From NCBI RefSeq assembly GCF_022458745.1, contig NZ_JAJJJF010000003.1:62001-126000 (forward strand): a stretch of DNA of 64,000 nt, read 5' to 3'. Positions 33,950 to 42,924 of this stretch are shown here, in pieces. The position numbers were made by a program, and so were the translations under genes. This stretch comes from Bacillus piscicola. Lineage in GTDB: Bacteria > Bacillota > Bacilli > Bacillales > Marinococcaceae. Every line of letters begins with the position of its first letter. The first letter of the stretch is position 1. Below the pieces are notes generated by a model. It had not been told where the DNA came from. It was given only the letters and a program-made list of their open reading frames with translations, and ran no database searches.

Positions 33950-34901
33950 CTGTATTCTCATCCATAGCTGAGTTTAGTTGATCTAATAGTACATCTACTT
34001 CCTCTGCATCTTGAATATGTGATTGGATCACTGCGTTCGCATTTTCGAAAACTTTATTTGCACCTTCAATATTATCACGGACATATTTGGATAGCTCTTG
34101 CTGCTCAGCAGTTGTTTGTAATAATTGCTCCATTTCAGTATTGGATTTTTTCGTGTTCGCGGCCATTGTTTCAATCATCTCAGTGGTTTCTTGGCTTTTT
34201 TTCTTGCTATTTTCGATCAACGTACTGCTTTTTTGGCTTAAGAGGAGGGATTGTTTAATCTCGGATTCGATGACCTCAGTTTTATTTCGGATATTTTCCG
34301 TGCTTTCCTCTGTATACTCGGCAAGCTTTCTAACCTCATCTGCTACGACCGCAAATCCGCGACCGTGTTCTCCTGCCCTGGCTGCTTCAATAGAGGCATT
34401 CAATGACAGTAGATTTGTCTGGGCAGCTATTTCCCTGATAACTTGTACGATATCTTCTATTTCTTTCGAACGCTCCCCCAGTATGTTCATTTGTTCTGTT
34501 GTTTTTACAAGTAGCTGGCTTAACTCATTCATCGATTGATCTGTTACAAAAACGAGTGATTTACACTCTTCCGCTTCCCCGATTAATAAATGATGAACCT
34601 CATTTAGATGTTTCCCTTTTTCTCTTAATACATTGGAGTGTTCAAAGGTCTTTTCCCCTAAAGAACTAACAGCATCAAATTTTTCCTGCAGCTGGTTAAC
34701 TGCTTCTTGAAGAGTATAGTGCTGTTTGTTCACATGATGGTGTTGCATCGTGACGTCACCAATACCAGCCTCACATTTATTTTTCCACATGATCGTTTTT
34801 TCCCTTTCTTCTTGCAATTCCAGCTCTTTCTTTTCAAGCTCCCTTTCTAATTTTGCAATCTTCTCAAGTTGATCCTGTTTGTTATTACCGAATTTCAACA
34901 T
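33930..34901 (-). CDS. Soluble methyl-accepting chemotaxis-like protein
   Basis: A 323-residue protein with no membrane segment or periplasmic domain. It has an N-terminal coiled coil ('[21 protein letters not shown]') and an MCP signalling domain with the conserved hairpin tip '[45 protein letters not shown]' (cited in part by position, residues about 150-195). It resembles cytoplasmic receptors such as B. subtilis YfmS, which feed internal signals to CheA. The N-terminal part offers a single cysteine but no recognisable sensor domain. Confidence 0.82.
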   Translation of the reverse strand: MLKFGNNKQDQLEKIAKLERELEKKELELQEEREKTIMWKNKCEAGIGDVTMQHHHVNKQHYTLQEAVNQLQEKFDAVSSLGEKTFEHSNVLREKGKHLNEVHHLLIGEAEECKSLVFVTDQSMNELSQLLVKTTEQMNILGERSKEIEDIVQVIREIAAQTNLLSLNASIEAARAGEHGRGFAVVADEVRKLAEYTEESTENIRNKTEVIESEIKQSLLLSQKSSTLIENSKKKSQETTEMIETMAANTKKSNTEMEQLLQTTAEQQELSKYVRDNIEGANKVFENANAVIQSHIQDAEEVDVLLDQLNSAMDENTEETAGV

Positions 34902-35026
34902 GGGAATCTCCTCCTTCTCTCAGGCTTTATTCACGTTAACTCATTAATTTTATGTGTCAGCTGTTACAAAAGTCACTCTCTCTTTTTATCGGCTGTTACT
35001 AGAATGTTGTTAGGACAAAAGTAAAA

Positions 35027-35057
35027 AAGACTGATCCTTTAGAATTGGACCAGTCTT
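35027..35057. terminator. Terminator after the aldo/keto reductase gene
   Basis: AAGACTG...CAGTCTT stem extended by TCC/GGA with one mismatch, A/T-rich flanks; lies just beyond the stop at 35063. Confidence 0.7.
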
Positions 35058-35062
35058 CTTCC

Positions 35063-35986
35063 TTATTGTGTAACAGCTTGCGGATGATCCTCGGTTACCA
35101 TCTCTAACTCTGCCGCCTTCGCATTCATCGCTACTTGTTCAGGGTTTTTGCATCCCGGTATCACCGCTGTCACGGCTGGATGTTTTAAGCACCAGGCTAG
35201 CGCCCATTGCGCCATCGGAACATCTTCCGACACTTCATTTTTTTGAATTTCTGCGGCAAGTGCCAGTTTCCGGGCCGTGTCTTCTTTATCCCGCAGACTG
35301 CGGACATCGTCTTCCCCAAACGCCGCCCCCGGTTTATACTTTCCACTCAAGAAGCCACTGGCGAGCGGAACACGTGCAAGAACTCCTAAATTTAATTCCT
35401 TACATGCTGGTAGCACTTCTTCTTCCGGTGTCCGGTCAAGCCTGTTATAGACAACCTGGATCGTTTTTGACTGAAATACAGCAGATTTCTCCGTTTGAAA
35501 AATGTTATCATTCTTTGCAATGGACGTGCCAAGGTGACGAACTTTCCCCGCTTCTACTTGTTTATCAAGCATTGTCCATAAATCATCATTATCAAACATG
35601 TCATCCCCGCCCGAGTGAAACTGATATAAGTCGATATAGTCCGTCCGTAAAGCACGGAGCGAATCATCCAGCTGCTTTAGCACTTCTTCTGGACGGTAGC
35701 GGTTGGTGCGGTCATAAAATCCGTGAAATTCATGGCCAAATTTCGTTGCAAGCACCCACTGTTCCCGGTCTCTTTCGATTGCTTTGCCGATCAACTTTTC
35801 AGAGAGATGATCGCCATAACATTCCGCTGTGTCGATCAAATTGATCCCAACTTCTCTAGCCTTTTCAAAGATTTCTTCGACTTCTCTTTCCGCATAGTCT
35901 TTTCCCCATTCACCGCCAAATTGCCAAGTTCCAAGACCGATGACGGATACATCCATTCCTGTTTTTCCAAGTGTACGATACTTCAA
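35063..35986 (-). CDS. Aldo/keto reductase
   Basis: A 307-residue (beta/alpha)8 aldo/keto reductase with 'VIGLGTWQFGG', catalytic 'DTAECYG' (Asp, Tyr), 'VLATKFG' (Lys) and 'DLYQFHSGG' (His), and the C-terminal NADPH-binding 'AVIPGCKNPEQVAMN'. Such enzymes reduce aldehydes and ketones with NADPH; this one resembles the Bacillus YqkF/IolS group. It lies six bases after the MFS gene and is probably co-transcribed. Substrate unknown. Confidence 0.87.
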   Translation of the reverse strand: MKYRTLGKTGMDVSVIGLGTWQFGGEWGKDYAEREVEEIFEKAREVGINLIDTAECYGDHLSEKLIGKAIERDREQWVLATKFGHEFHGFYDRTNRYRPEEVLKQLDDSLRALRTDYIDLYQFHSGGDDMFDNDDLWTMLDKQVEAGKVRHLGTSIAKNDNIFQTEKSAVFQSKTIQVVYNRLDRTPEEEVLPACKELNLGVLARVPLASGFLSGKYKPGAAFGEDDVRSLRDKEDTARKLALAAEIQKNEVSEDVPMAQWALAWCLKHPAVTAVIPGCKNPEQVAMNAKAAELEMVTEDHPQAVTQ

Positions 35987-35992
35987 TGATTG

Positions 35993-37213
35993 TCACTCCT
36001 TCACTGTTCCGGCCGTTTGGGCTGCTTTTTTTGAAAGGATAAAAGTAATGAAAAAACCGAGCGCCAGTAGGATAGCTATTCCCTCAAAAGTCCAAGTGTA
36101 CCCCCCTGTTCGCATCAAATAGATTGAAATCATCGGACCGATAGTTGATCCGACAAAAAGAAAGAAGGAATACAAAGACATGGCTGTCGCTTTTTCTTCC
36201 CCACCGTATTGACCAATAACGGAAATGACCGATGGGACGGTTACAGAAATTCCTGCCGTGAAAAGAATGCTCATTCCAATGATCATACTCATGTTTGAAG
36301 CAAATCCAATTAATACAAGCCCTAAAGCTGCAAGGAAAAGCCCGCTTCTCATCATCACAAATGGGCCGAACCTCCCTGCTAAACGCCCTCCGAATGGAGC
36401 GATCAACATACCAATAATACCAGCGGATCGTACGATTAAAATCTCAGAGGGACTCATCGCATAAGTCTCCTGTAAATAACTCTCAAGCGTCGAATAAACA
36501 CCTACAAAGCTAAGTAACACCAAGATCGTAATAAAATAACACGAAAGAAAAAATGATTTCGTTAACACAATAGAGATTGTACCGAAAATCGACCGCAGTT
36601 CACGACGAGCCTGCGCATCACTTGGAACAGCCTGCCAAAAAGCGGCAGCTAACAATGCATACAGGACGCCAAATAAGTAAAAAACGTAATTCCAACTGAG
36701 CATACTTTCCATGACACTGCTGTACACTTGTCCGACGATTCCAGCCATTAGAAATGCGGCACTGATAAAACCAACGGCAACCGCTCGTTTTTTCGGCGGA
36801 TACAATTCCGTAATAAAAGTTAACGCTGTCGGGGCAAAGGATGCTGCTACAAATCCTTGAATCCCTCTAAAGGCAACAATCGCTCCATAATTAGACAGCA
36901 GGCCGATTATCGGGGAGATCACCGTTAACAATAAAAGTCCGAAAATAATGACTCTTTTTCTACCTAGCCGGTCAGAAAGAGGAGCAAATACGATGGTGCC
37001 GAGCGCATAACTAAAAGAATATACACTTGTAGTAAGAGCAGCTTGCTCAGCAGATAAGTGAAACTCTGCTGTAAATACAGGGTTTAAGGGAATGGTTGCA
37101 AATAGGGCTGATACGACAAACAGTCCACTGAAAAAAAAGACGACTGTCATCAGTCCGTATTTTACTTTCACTTGCTCATAGTCTGCTTGTGTCTGTGTTG
37201 CGGCGTTTGCCAA
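35993..37213 (-). CDS. MFS transporter
   Basis: A 406-residue major facilitator with twelve segments and the loop 2-3 motif 'PLSDRLGRKRVIIFG' plus 'AFRGIQGFVAASFAPTALTFITEL', typical of 12-helix drug/metabolite exporters. The start is placed at a TTG seven bases after GGAAGGAAGGAG; the upstream TTG (37255) lacks a ribosome site. It is followed after six bases by the aldo/keto reductase gene, suggesting joint handling of a toxic or reactive compound (inference). Confidence 0.82.
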   Translation of the reverse strand: MANAATQTQADYEQVKVKYGLMTVVFFFSGLFVVSALFATIPLNPVFTAEFHLSAEQAALTTSVYSFSYALGTIVFAPLSDRLGRKRVIIFGLLLLTVISPIIGLLSNYGAIVAFRGIQGFVAASFAPTALTFITELYPPKKRAVAVGFISAAFLMAGIVGQVYSSVMESMLSWNYVFYLFGVLYALLAAAFWQAVPSDAQARRELRSIFGTISIVLTKSFFLSCYFITILVLLSFVGVYSTLESYLQETYAMSPSEILIVRSAGIIGMLIAPFGGRLAGRFGPFVMMRSGLFLAALGLVLIGFASNMSMIIGMSILFTAGISVTVPSVISVIGQYGGEEKATAMSLYSFFLFVGSTIGPMISIYLMRTGGYTWTFEGIAILLALGFFITFILSKKAAQTAGTVKE

Positions 37214-37341
37214 AATACTGCTCCTTCCTTCCTTGCCACAGGATAGAATATTCAATATACTCTTTATTTATCATAACATATGATCCAGAATACTTTTAAC
37301 CGAATTAGCTAGCAGGTAACCGCCGGCAATCCATGAAAAAA

Positions 37342-37375
37342 CGGAATCACCTGTCGAGAACTTACAGGGATTCCG
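37342..37375 (-). terminator. Terminator after the peroxiredoxin gene
   Basis: CGGAATC...GATTCCG outer stem with inner CTGT/ACAG pairing, followed on the minus strand by six T. Its presence shows that the peroxiredoxin gene keeps a complete transcription unit. Confidence 0.78.
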
Positions 37376-37382
37376 CTGAGAC

Positions 37383-37841
37383 TTACAAACGATCGCATTC
37401 ATCTAATATTTTTACGTAGCTTTCCTTTTTTTCCGCATCAAAGCTTGTATTTTTATAAGCAATGGTCCCGTTTTTATCAATAAGGAAGCAGGACCGAATC
37501 GCGATCTCATCCTTATCATTAAACACGCCGTATTTTTTCACTGTTTCTTTATGCCAGTCAGCTAAAAGAGGGTAAGGGAGTGTCCCCAGGCTTGACTCAA
37601 AAACGTTTTGTGAATAGATATGATCACAACTGATGCCAAGCACTTCTGTGTTTCTCGCTTTCAATTTTTCATATTCCTCTTTCCAAGAGGTCAGTTCTTT
37701 AATTCAGACCGGGGTGAAATTCAACGGATAAAACATGATCAACACATTTTTCTTACCCTTGTAATCCGAAAGTGCAATGTCTTGTTTAATCGTAGAAGGC
37801 AATGAAAATTCAGGTGCTTTTTCGCCAATTTCTAAACTCAT
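37383..37841 (-). CDS. Peroxiredoxin (Bcp/AhpE-like) with in-frame TGA at the peroxidatic cysteine; candidate selenoprotein
   Basis: From ATG 37841 (AAGGAGGGG upstream) the frame encodes 'MSLEIGEKAPEFSLPSTIKQ', then 'VLIMFYPLNFTPV', then TGA at 37704-37706, then 'IKELTSWKEEYEKLKARNTE' and on to 'ILDECDRL' at 37383, 152 residues in all. In the Bcp/AhpE family the residue after T-P-V/G is the peroxidatic cysteine (TxxC). The TGA sits at exactly that codon (position 46), the frame is intact on both sides, and a hairpin fitting a bacterial SECIS follows (37676-37690). This is the pattern of a selenocysteine peroxiredoxin such as PrxU of Eubacterium. The alternative is a nonsense mutation (TGT or TGC to TGA), leaving a 93-residue fragment with an internal start. 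No sel genes lie in the window. Confidence 0.72.
37676..37690 (-). promoter_or_regulatory. SECIS-like hairpin after the in-frame TGA
   Basis: In the mRNA, CCUCUU-GGA-AAGAGG forms a perfect 6-bp stem whose loop begins with G, about 23 nt from the UGA. Bacterial SECIS elements need a short stem with G in the apical loop about 16-37 nt downstream of the UGA. Confidence 0.55.
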
Positions 37842-37901
37842 ACGTCCCCTCCTTTTTGTTCGTACCATTATTATTCCACGAGACTAAAGAATGTAATCAG
37901 A

Positions 37902-37931
37902 TTTATACATTTTAGAAAAACGCACATACTG
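37902..37931 (+). promoter_or_regulatory. Sigma-F/G-like promoter of sspH
   Basis: TTTATA (37902-37907), 17 bp, CATACTG (37925-37931), close to the sigma-G consensus TGAATA-N17/18-CATACTA, as expected for a spore-protein gene. Confidence 0.6.
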
Positions 37932-37959
37932 TCAAAGGTAAAGAAAGGAGGGGACAACT

Positions 37960-38139
37960 ATGAATACAATGCGTGCTCAGGAAATATCTGAATCACCAGT
38001 TATGGCCAACGTCACCTATGACGGCACCCCAGTTTACATTCAAAAAGTTGATTCAGACAATAACACAGCACGGATTTATGCCCTGGATGATCCTGACAAT
38101 GAAGTAAGTGTTCCCTTGGATCAACTGGTAGAGCAGTAA
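37960..38139 (+). CDS. sspH: H-type small acid-soluble spore protein
   Basis: A 59-residue protein, too short for many gene finders, that matches SspH from end to end: 'MRAQEISESPVMANVTYDGT' and 'PVYIQKVDSDNNTARIYALD' in sequence, ending 'VPLDQLVEQ'. AAGGAGGGG lies before the ATG. SspH is a minor SASP made in the forespore; its presence shows the host is a spore-former. A sigma-F/G-like promoter precedes it and a strong terminator follows. Confidence 0.95.
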   Translation: MNTMRAQEISESPVMANVTYDGTPVYIQKVDSDNNTARIYALDDPDNEVSVPLDQLVEQ

Positions 38140-38154
38140 TCGTGAAAGTGCAGC

Positions 38155-38196
38155 ATCGGCCGGTTGTCATGAGCCGGCCGATCTGTGCGTATTTTT
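38155..38196. terminator. Terminator between sspH and bioY
   Basis: A 9-bp GC-rich perfect stem (ATCGGCCGG and complement) and a T-run near 38191-38196, between convergent genes. Confidence 0.78.
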
Positions 38197-38202
38197 AAAT
38201 AC

Positions 38203-38775
38203 TTACGCGGCTGGCTGTTTTGGGGGGTCTTGCAACAACTTTGCCTGAATCAACCGCTTTCTTACGGTTATTCCAATCCAGCTTGCTAAAAATGCTTTGA
38301 TGAGACCAACAACGATGAAGGGATAAATGCCTGCCGCAAATGCTGCCGGCCAGTCTAACCCTAACACAAATTTTATTTGAACCGTCCCGCATGCTAATGT
38401 AATCAACATGCCGACTATGTTGGCAATCAGCGCCATTTTAAGATTAAAAGCTGTTTTCTCCAGAATGAGGCCTGTAATCAATGCAGTTAATATAAAACCA
38501 AAAATATAACCGCCGGTGGGACCGACAAGAACTTGGAGTCCCGCTTTCGCCTCCGCAAAGACAGGCAATCCTACCGCTCCTAATAGTGTATAACAGATCA
38601 TGGAAAGTGCCCCGTACCTGCTTCCAATAATCGTAGCTGTCAGCCCTACAGCAAGCGTCTGTCCACTGATCGGTACAAGCGGCAGAGGAATAACTAGCTG
38701 AGATAATACTGCAGTCAATGCTGCAAACATACCTGCTATGATCAGCATCCTCAATTTACTTTGGTTATGTAACAA
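38203..38775 (-). CDS. bioY: Biotin transporter substrate-binding component BioY
   Basis: A roughly 190-residue membrane protein with six segments and BioY motifs 'IPLPLVPISGQTLAVGLTATIIGSRYGALSM', 'GLPVFAEAKAGLQVLVGPTGGYIFGF' and 'VQIKFVLGLDWPAAFAAGIYPFI'. It is the biotin-binding S component that docks to an ECF transporter. The start is uncertain; TTG at 38775 lies five bases after GAGGTGG, whereas the longer frame adds an unlikely hydrophobic leader that runs through the operator. A BirA-type operator directly upstream indicates repression by biotin. Confidence 0.9.
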   Translation of the reverse strand: MLHNQSKLRMLIIAGMFAALTAVLSQLVIPLPLVPISGQTLAVGLTATIIGSRYGALSMICYTLLGAVGLPVFAEAKAGLQVLVGPTGGYIFGFILTALITGLILEKTAFNLKMALIANIVGMLITLACGTVQIKFVLGLDWPAAFAAGIYPFIVVGLIKAFLASWIGITVRKRLIQAKLLQDPPKQPAA

Positions 38776-38789
38776 TTTCTCCACCTCTT

Positions 38790-38818
38790 TGTTAACTTTA
38801 TTTTTATTAACGTTAACA
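38790..38818 (-). promoter_or_regulatory. BirA (biotin) operator
   Basis: TGTTAAC-N15-GTTAACA, the spacing and half-sites of Bacillus BirA operators, immediately before the bioY ribosome site. Confidence 0.85.
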
Positions 38819-38917
38819 TAAATTAAGATGACCGACAAGTAGATTTTTTTGAATAAAATGAACAGGCAGTTCACACAGGCGAGGTTACCGGATCACACTT
38901 GATAAGAAACTACCAAA

Positions 38918-38955
38918 AAAACAATGGCCCACGTTACGATGGAAGCCATTGTTTT
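38918..38955 (-). terminator. Terminator after the first nhaC-like gene
   Basis: An 11-bp perfect stem (AAAACAATGGC and complement) with a 16-nt loop, followed on the minus strand by a run of seven T. Confidence 0.82.
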
Positions 38956-38979
38956 CTAAGTTATTTATTTATCGACGAT

Positions 38980-40431
38980 TTACATACTTTTACGTTCGGT
39001 GGCGACTACGTCATTCGTATCTACTGTTTTATTTTCATGAAATCCTTCTTCGTATTCAACGCTAAAACCGGTGAATCCGTAAATAATAGCAAACACAGGG
39101 CTTAACAGACATAGAAATGCAAACGGCGCATAAGAGAAAGCGCTTACACCTAACGTAGCGTACATGAAGGCGCCACATGTATTCCACGGTACCAGCGGAG
39201 ATGTCATCGTCCCGGCATCCTCAACGGTACGCGATAGATTTTTCATTTTCAAGCCGCGTTCTTTGAATTCCTCCGCATACATACGCGCTGGAATAATGAT
39301 TGCCAAATACTGATCACAGCCGATGATATTAGAAGCGATGGAAGTAGTAACAGTAGTTGAAATTAAGCTACCTGTTGACTTTACCATTTTCATTAAGCTG
39401 TCTACGATTGCCTGGAAAAATCCTACCGTTTCAAGTAATCCCCCGAAACTCATAGCCACAAGTATCAATGATATTGTCCACATCATGGCTTCTATCCCGC
39501 CGTTATTAAGGAGATTATCCAGCACTTCCATACCTGTTTCTGCTGCATAACCGTAGTACATGGAACCAATCGTTTCACCTACCGGTACCCCTTGGACGAG
39601 TACAGCACATACCGCCCCCATTAAGGAGCCGATGGCAAGTCCAGGCATTGCCGGAACCCGGCTGATCATCATCACAATTACAATTGCCGGGACAATTAAG
39701 AGCCAGGGTGTGATTGTATAGATATCGTTTAAATTATTTTGCAGCAGCGTAACTTGATCGATGCTCGAGCCCTCGTTTGAAACAAAAAAGCCTAACACGA
39801 AATACAAGATGAGTGAAATAACTAACGCAGGAATCGTTGTAAACATCATATGCTTGATATGCTCAAATAGCTCTGACCCTGCCACGCCCGGGGCAAGATT
39901 GGTGGTCTCTGACAATGGAGAAATTTTGTCACCGAAGTACACACCGGAAATGACAGCTCCTGCGGTCATTGCAGCATTCATTCCAAGTCCTTCCCCTACA
40001 CCCATTAAAGCAATGCCGATCGTCCCCGCTGCAGTCCACGCGTTACCCGAAGCAATCGCAACAATACTAGAAATAGCACATGCAGCAAAAAGAAAATATG
40101 TCGGCGATAATATCTCTAAACCATAATAAATCATCGTCGGCACGATTCCGCCGGCAAGCCAAGTGCCGATTATCATACCAATAATCACCAGAATCATAAC
40201 AGCTTGAAGAGACAAGGTAATACCTTTAATCATACCGCTCTCAATTGTTTTCCACGTGTAGCCTAATGACAGAGCAACGACAGCAGCTACAATGGCACTC
40301 AGAAATAATGGTATATGGGGATCTGCCTCATAGTAACCAATTCCAACGATGAGCGCTGCTATCATAAACACGATAGGAATTAAAGCAATAAGAAGCGTTG
40401 GCTTTTTAGGATCATTTCCTTTTTGCGTCAT
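38980..40431 (-). CDS. nhaC: NhaC-family Na+/H+ antiporter, copy 1
   Basis: A 483-residue antiporter with about twelve segments and NhaC features 'SGNAWTAAGTIGIALMGVGEGLG', 'GAVISGVYFGDKISPLSETTNLAPG' and 'VEDAGTMTSPLVPWNTCGAFM'. Members exchange Na+ for protons or for organic acids/amino acids (MleN type). The start follows GGGAGGG at 40431. It lies 31 bp after a GNAT gene under a sigma-54 promoter, which is unusual for a housekeeping antiporter and suggests exchange of a pathway substrate or product. It is a near duplicate of the gene at 41390-42829. Confidence 0.85.
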   Translation of the reverse strand: MTQKGNDPKKPTLLIALIPIVFMIAALIVGIGYYEADPHIPLFLSAIVAAVVALSLGYTWKTIESGMIKGITLSLQAVMILVIIGMIIGTWLAGGIVPTMIYYGLEILSPTYFLFAACAISSIVAIASGNAWTAAGTIGIALMGVGEGLGMNAAMTAGAVISGVYFGDKISPLSETTNLAPGVAGSELFEHIKHMMFTTIPALVISLILYFVLGFFVSNEGSSIDQVTLLQNNLNDIYTITPWLLIVPAIVIVMMISRVPAMPGLAIGSLMGAVCAVLVQGVPVGETIGSMYYGYAAETGMEVLDNLLNNGGIEAMMWTISLILVAMSFGGLLETVGFFQAIVDSLMKMVKSTGSLISTTVTTSIASNIIGCDQYLAIIIPARMYAEEFKERGLKMKNLSRTVEDAGTMTSPLVPWNTCGAFMYATLGVSAFSYAPFAFLCLLSPVFAIIYGFTGFSVEYEEGFHENKTVDTNDVVATERKSM

Positions 40432-40462
40432 GTGTTTCCCTCCCAAATTGTAATTATCCTGG

Positions 40463-41101
40463 TTATTTCTGAATATTTTTCCATTCCATTAATGCTGCAT
40501 ATTCGCATGACTCTTCGTCACCCGGCAGATAGTTTTTAAGAATCCGTAAAAACGTAAACCCATTATTTAATTGAAACGTCATCACCGGATCATAGATTTC
40601 CCGGGCCACTACTTTTTCTGCATATTCTTCCGGAGTCAGATGTTCCTTGTATTTGTAGTAGTAAGGAATCCGTCCTCCAAGTAAAATACTTTCTAAACCG
40701 AGCTCGCGGCATAATTCCCGGCGCGCTTCATAAAGCTTTTTTCCAATTTTTAAATTCCGGTAATCTGGATGAACAATCACCTCAATACCGTATAAATGGC
40801 CGGCAGCGGCATCATGATTACGAATATAGCCTTCATCGCATATCTCATCAAACACATGGTCTCTCTCCCACGCCTCCCGGGTAACCATCAAACTTCCTGA
40901 AGCCCCCACAATCTTTCCGTCATATTCCACACACCGCTGTCCTTGTGGAAAAATGGTAACCTGGCTTTCGTAATGCTCTCTTTTAAAAGCAACATCTTTT
41001 CCGAAACCATCCATAGCTAGTTCACGAATGGCTGGGATATCCTTCGCTTCAACAGGACGAACAATGATGCTTTTTTCTTGTTGTAACGTGTGATGATTCA
41101 T
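40463..41101 (-). CDS. GNAT-family N-acetyltransferase, copy 1
   Basis: A roughly 212-residue GNAT protein: 'IIVRPVEAKDIPAIRELAMDGFG', acceptor region, then 'LYGIEVIVHPDYRNLKIGKKLYEARR', the acetyl-CoA-binding (R/Q)xxGxG/A-like turn, and a conserved C-terminal 'GGRIPYYYKYKEHLTPEEYAEKV'. It is closely related to the protein at 42925-43560 and to the N-terminal half of the fusion at 48263-49783, whose GNAT is of the B. subtilis YhcX type. Start at 41101 is eight bases after GGAG. First gene after the sigma-54 promoter at 41151, followed by nhaC. In an amine-catabolic setting N-acylation of an amine is plausible but unproven. Confidence 0.82.
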   Translation of the reverse strand: MNHHTLQQEKSIIVRPVEAKDIPAIRELAMDGFGKDVAFKREHYESQVTIFPQGQRCVEYDGKIVGASGSLMVTREAWERDHVFDEICDEGYIRNHDAAAGHLYGIEVIVHPDYRNLKIGKKLYEARRELCRELGLESILLGGRIPYYYKYKEHLTPEEYAEKVVAREIYDPVMTFQLNNGFTFLRILKNYLPGDEESCEYAALMEWKNIQK

Positions 41102-41150
41102 TTGGAACACTCCTTCTTAGTAAGATAGAAAACGCTTACACCTGTATAAT

Positions 41151-41166
41151 GCAATTGTTGTGCCAA
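41151..41166 (-). promoter_or_regulatory. Sigma-54 (-24/-12) promoter
   Basis: Minus-strand TTGGCACAACAATTGC matches TGGCAC-N5-TTGC exactly; it drives the GNAT-nhaC pair. Confidence 0.9.
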
Positions 41167-41282
41167 TTTAAAATATTTTATAAAAACAATTAATTCCCTA
41201 CGTGTTTCGTTGAATTTTACATGCGAGCGATTACATATTAGACAGAAAAAAGCAAGTAACCAGCCAAAATCCAGTTACTTGC

Positions 41283-41317
41283 TATGATTTTTTGCATAAA
41301 TTATACCATTGCGCATA
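41283..41317. promoter_or_regulatory. Paired enhancer sites for the sigma-54 activator
   Basis: TATGATTTTTTGCATA (41283-41298) and TATACCATTGCGCATA (41302-41317), both of the form TATRN-N6-GCATA, 19 bp apart and starting 117 bp upstream of the -24 box. Confidence 0.75.
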
Positions 41318-41337
41318 AGCGCGAATTAGCACAAAAA

Positions 41338-41390
41338 AGCCAGCAGGACTGCCCTGAGGTACTTAACCTACAAGGACAGCCTGCCAGCTT
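41338..41390 (-). terminator. Terminator after the second nhaC-like gene
   Basis: A long interrupted stem (GCTGGCAGG-CTG-CCT paired with AGG-CAG-CCTGCTGGC) ends in six T on the minus strand, isolating the upstream cluster from the next sigma-54 promoter. Confidence 0.75.
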
Positions 41391-42829
41391 TATTCTTTCG
41401 TGCTTGCTACTTCTGCTTTCGCAGTCTCATAATCTTGCTTACTATCCTCAAACTCGATGCTGAAGCCGGTAAATCCATAAATAATAGCGATGATTGGGCT
41501 TAAAATACAGAGAAATGCAAACGGTGCATAACTGAACGCGCTTACACCCAACGTCGCATACATGAATGCTCCACATGTATTCCAAGGTACAAGCGGAGAG
41601 GTCATTGTCCCAGCATCTTCCACCGTTCTCGAGAGGTTTTTCATCTTTAATCCTCTCTTTTTATACTCTTCTGCATACATACGTGCCGGAATAATAATCG
41701 ATAGATATTGTTCACAGCCTACTACATTGGCAGTAATAGACGTAGCCACCGTAGTAGAGATCAGTCTTCCGGTTGATTTTGCGAGTTTCATTAAATTTTC
41801 CACAATTGTGGTAAAAAATCCTGCTGTCTCTAAGATACCGCCAAAGCTCATTGCAATAATAATGAGTGAAACCGTAAACATCATTGCTTCAATACCGCCA
41901 TTATTCAGTAAATTATCCAGAATCTCTACACCTGTTTCAGCAGCATAGCCATAGTACATCGCCGAAATTGTCTCTCCAACAGGAACTCCTTGAACCAATA
42001 CTGCACAGATGGCTCCAAGCAAGGCACCGATCGAAAGTGCCGGAATAGCGGGTACTTTACTAATCATCATAATGATAACGATTGCAGGCACAATTAAAAG
42101 CCATGGGGTAATAGTGAATAATTCTGTCAAATTATTTTGCAAGGAAGCTACCTGACCTAAATTAGAGCCATCTCCAGATGAAACGAAACCCAAAATCAAA
42201 TAGAGTATCAACGAAATAACTAATGCAGGAATCGTCGTAAACATCATATGTTTAATATGCTCAAACAGCTCTGCGCCCGCTACACCTGGCGCCAAGTTTG
42301 TCGTCTCTGAGAGTGGTGATATTTTATCACCAAAATAAACACCTGAAATTACAGCACCTGCCACCATCGCAGTGTTAACGCCTAAGCCTTCTCCGACGCC
42401 CATTAAAGCAATGCCTATGGTCCCAGCTGCCGTCCAGGCATTCCCCGCAGCAATTGCAACAATACATGCAATTACACAGGCTGCGAATAGAAAATAAGTA
42501 GGTGATAAGATCGTTAGACCATAGTAAATCATCGTTGGAACAATCCCGCCGGCTAGCCACGTTCCAATAATCATACCGATGATAACAAGGATCACCACAG
42601 CTTGAAGGGCTAAACTAATTCCTTTGATCATTCCACTCTCGAGTGTTTTCCATGAATAACCGAGTGACAATGCTACAATGGCTGCAACCACACCACTGAG
42701 GAAAAGAGGAATATGTGGATCGGCACCGTACTTAGCTATTCCGACGAACAGTGCAACCACCATAAAAACAATGGGAATTAATGCCACTAGGAGTGAAGGC
42801 CTTCTTCCTTCTTTTGTTTCAGTTGTCAT
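41390..42829 (-). CDS. nhaC: NhaC-family Na+/H+ antiporter, copy 2
   Basis: A 479-residue antiporter nearly colinear with copy 1 ('AGNAWTAAGTIGIALMGVGEGLG', 'GAVISGVYFGDKISPLSETTNLAPG', 'VEDAGTMTSPLVPWNTCGAF'). It follows GNAT copy 2 by 95 bp, repeating the GNAT-nhaC order of the neighbouring operon. Differences concentrate in the hydrophilic loop near residue 245 and at the C terminus. Two copies with the same partner suggest an ancient duplication of the pair, followed by separate use of substrates or conditions. It ends within a strong terminator. Confidence 0.85.
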   Translation of the reverse strand: MTTETKEGRRPSLLVALIPIVFMVVALFVGIAKYGADPHIPLFLSGVVAAIVALSLGYSWKTLESGMIKGISLALQAVVILVIIGMIIGTWLAGGIVPTMIYYGLTILSPTYFLFAACVIACIVAIAAGNAWTAAGTIGIALMGVGEGLGVNTAMVAGAVISGVYFGDKISPLSETTNLAPGVAGAELFEHIKHMMFTTIPALVISLILYLILGFVSSGDGSNLGQVASLQNNLTELFTITPWLLIVPAIVIIMMISKVPAIPALSIGALLGAICAVLVQGVPVGETISAMYYGYAAETGVEILDNLLNNGGIEAMMFTVSLIIIAMSFGGILETAGFFTTIVENLMKLAKSTGRLISTTVATSITANVVGCEQYLSIIIPARMYAEEYKKRGLKMKNLSRTVEDAGTMTSPLVPWNTCGAFMYATLGVSAFSYAPFAFLCILSPIIAIIYGFTGFSIEFEDSKQDYETAKAEVASTKE

Positions 42830-42924
42830 ATAGATTTCCCCCTGCTGAATGTTTCATCAATTTTCTTAGATGATTAAATGAAGTCCTACTTTGAGTAACC
42901 GCTTGCTAAAAAGCAAGCAGCTCT

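Noticed and set aside
35260-35844. 194-codon open frame opposite the aldo/keto reductase gene
   Set aside because: Antisense shadow; the minus-strand frame carries all catalytic motifs.
37383-37664. Peroxiredoxin as a 93-residue truncated gene
   Set aside because: Upstream codons continue the fold perfectly in the same frame with a ribosome site; only one TGA at the catalytic cysteine separates them, so selenocysteine is the better first hypothesis.
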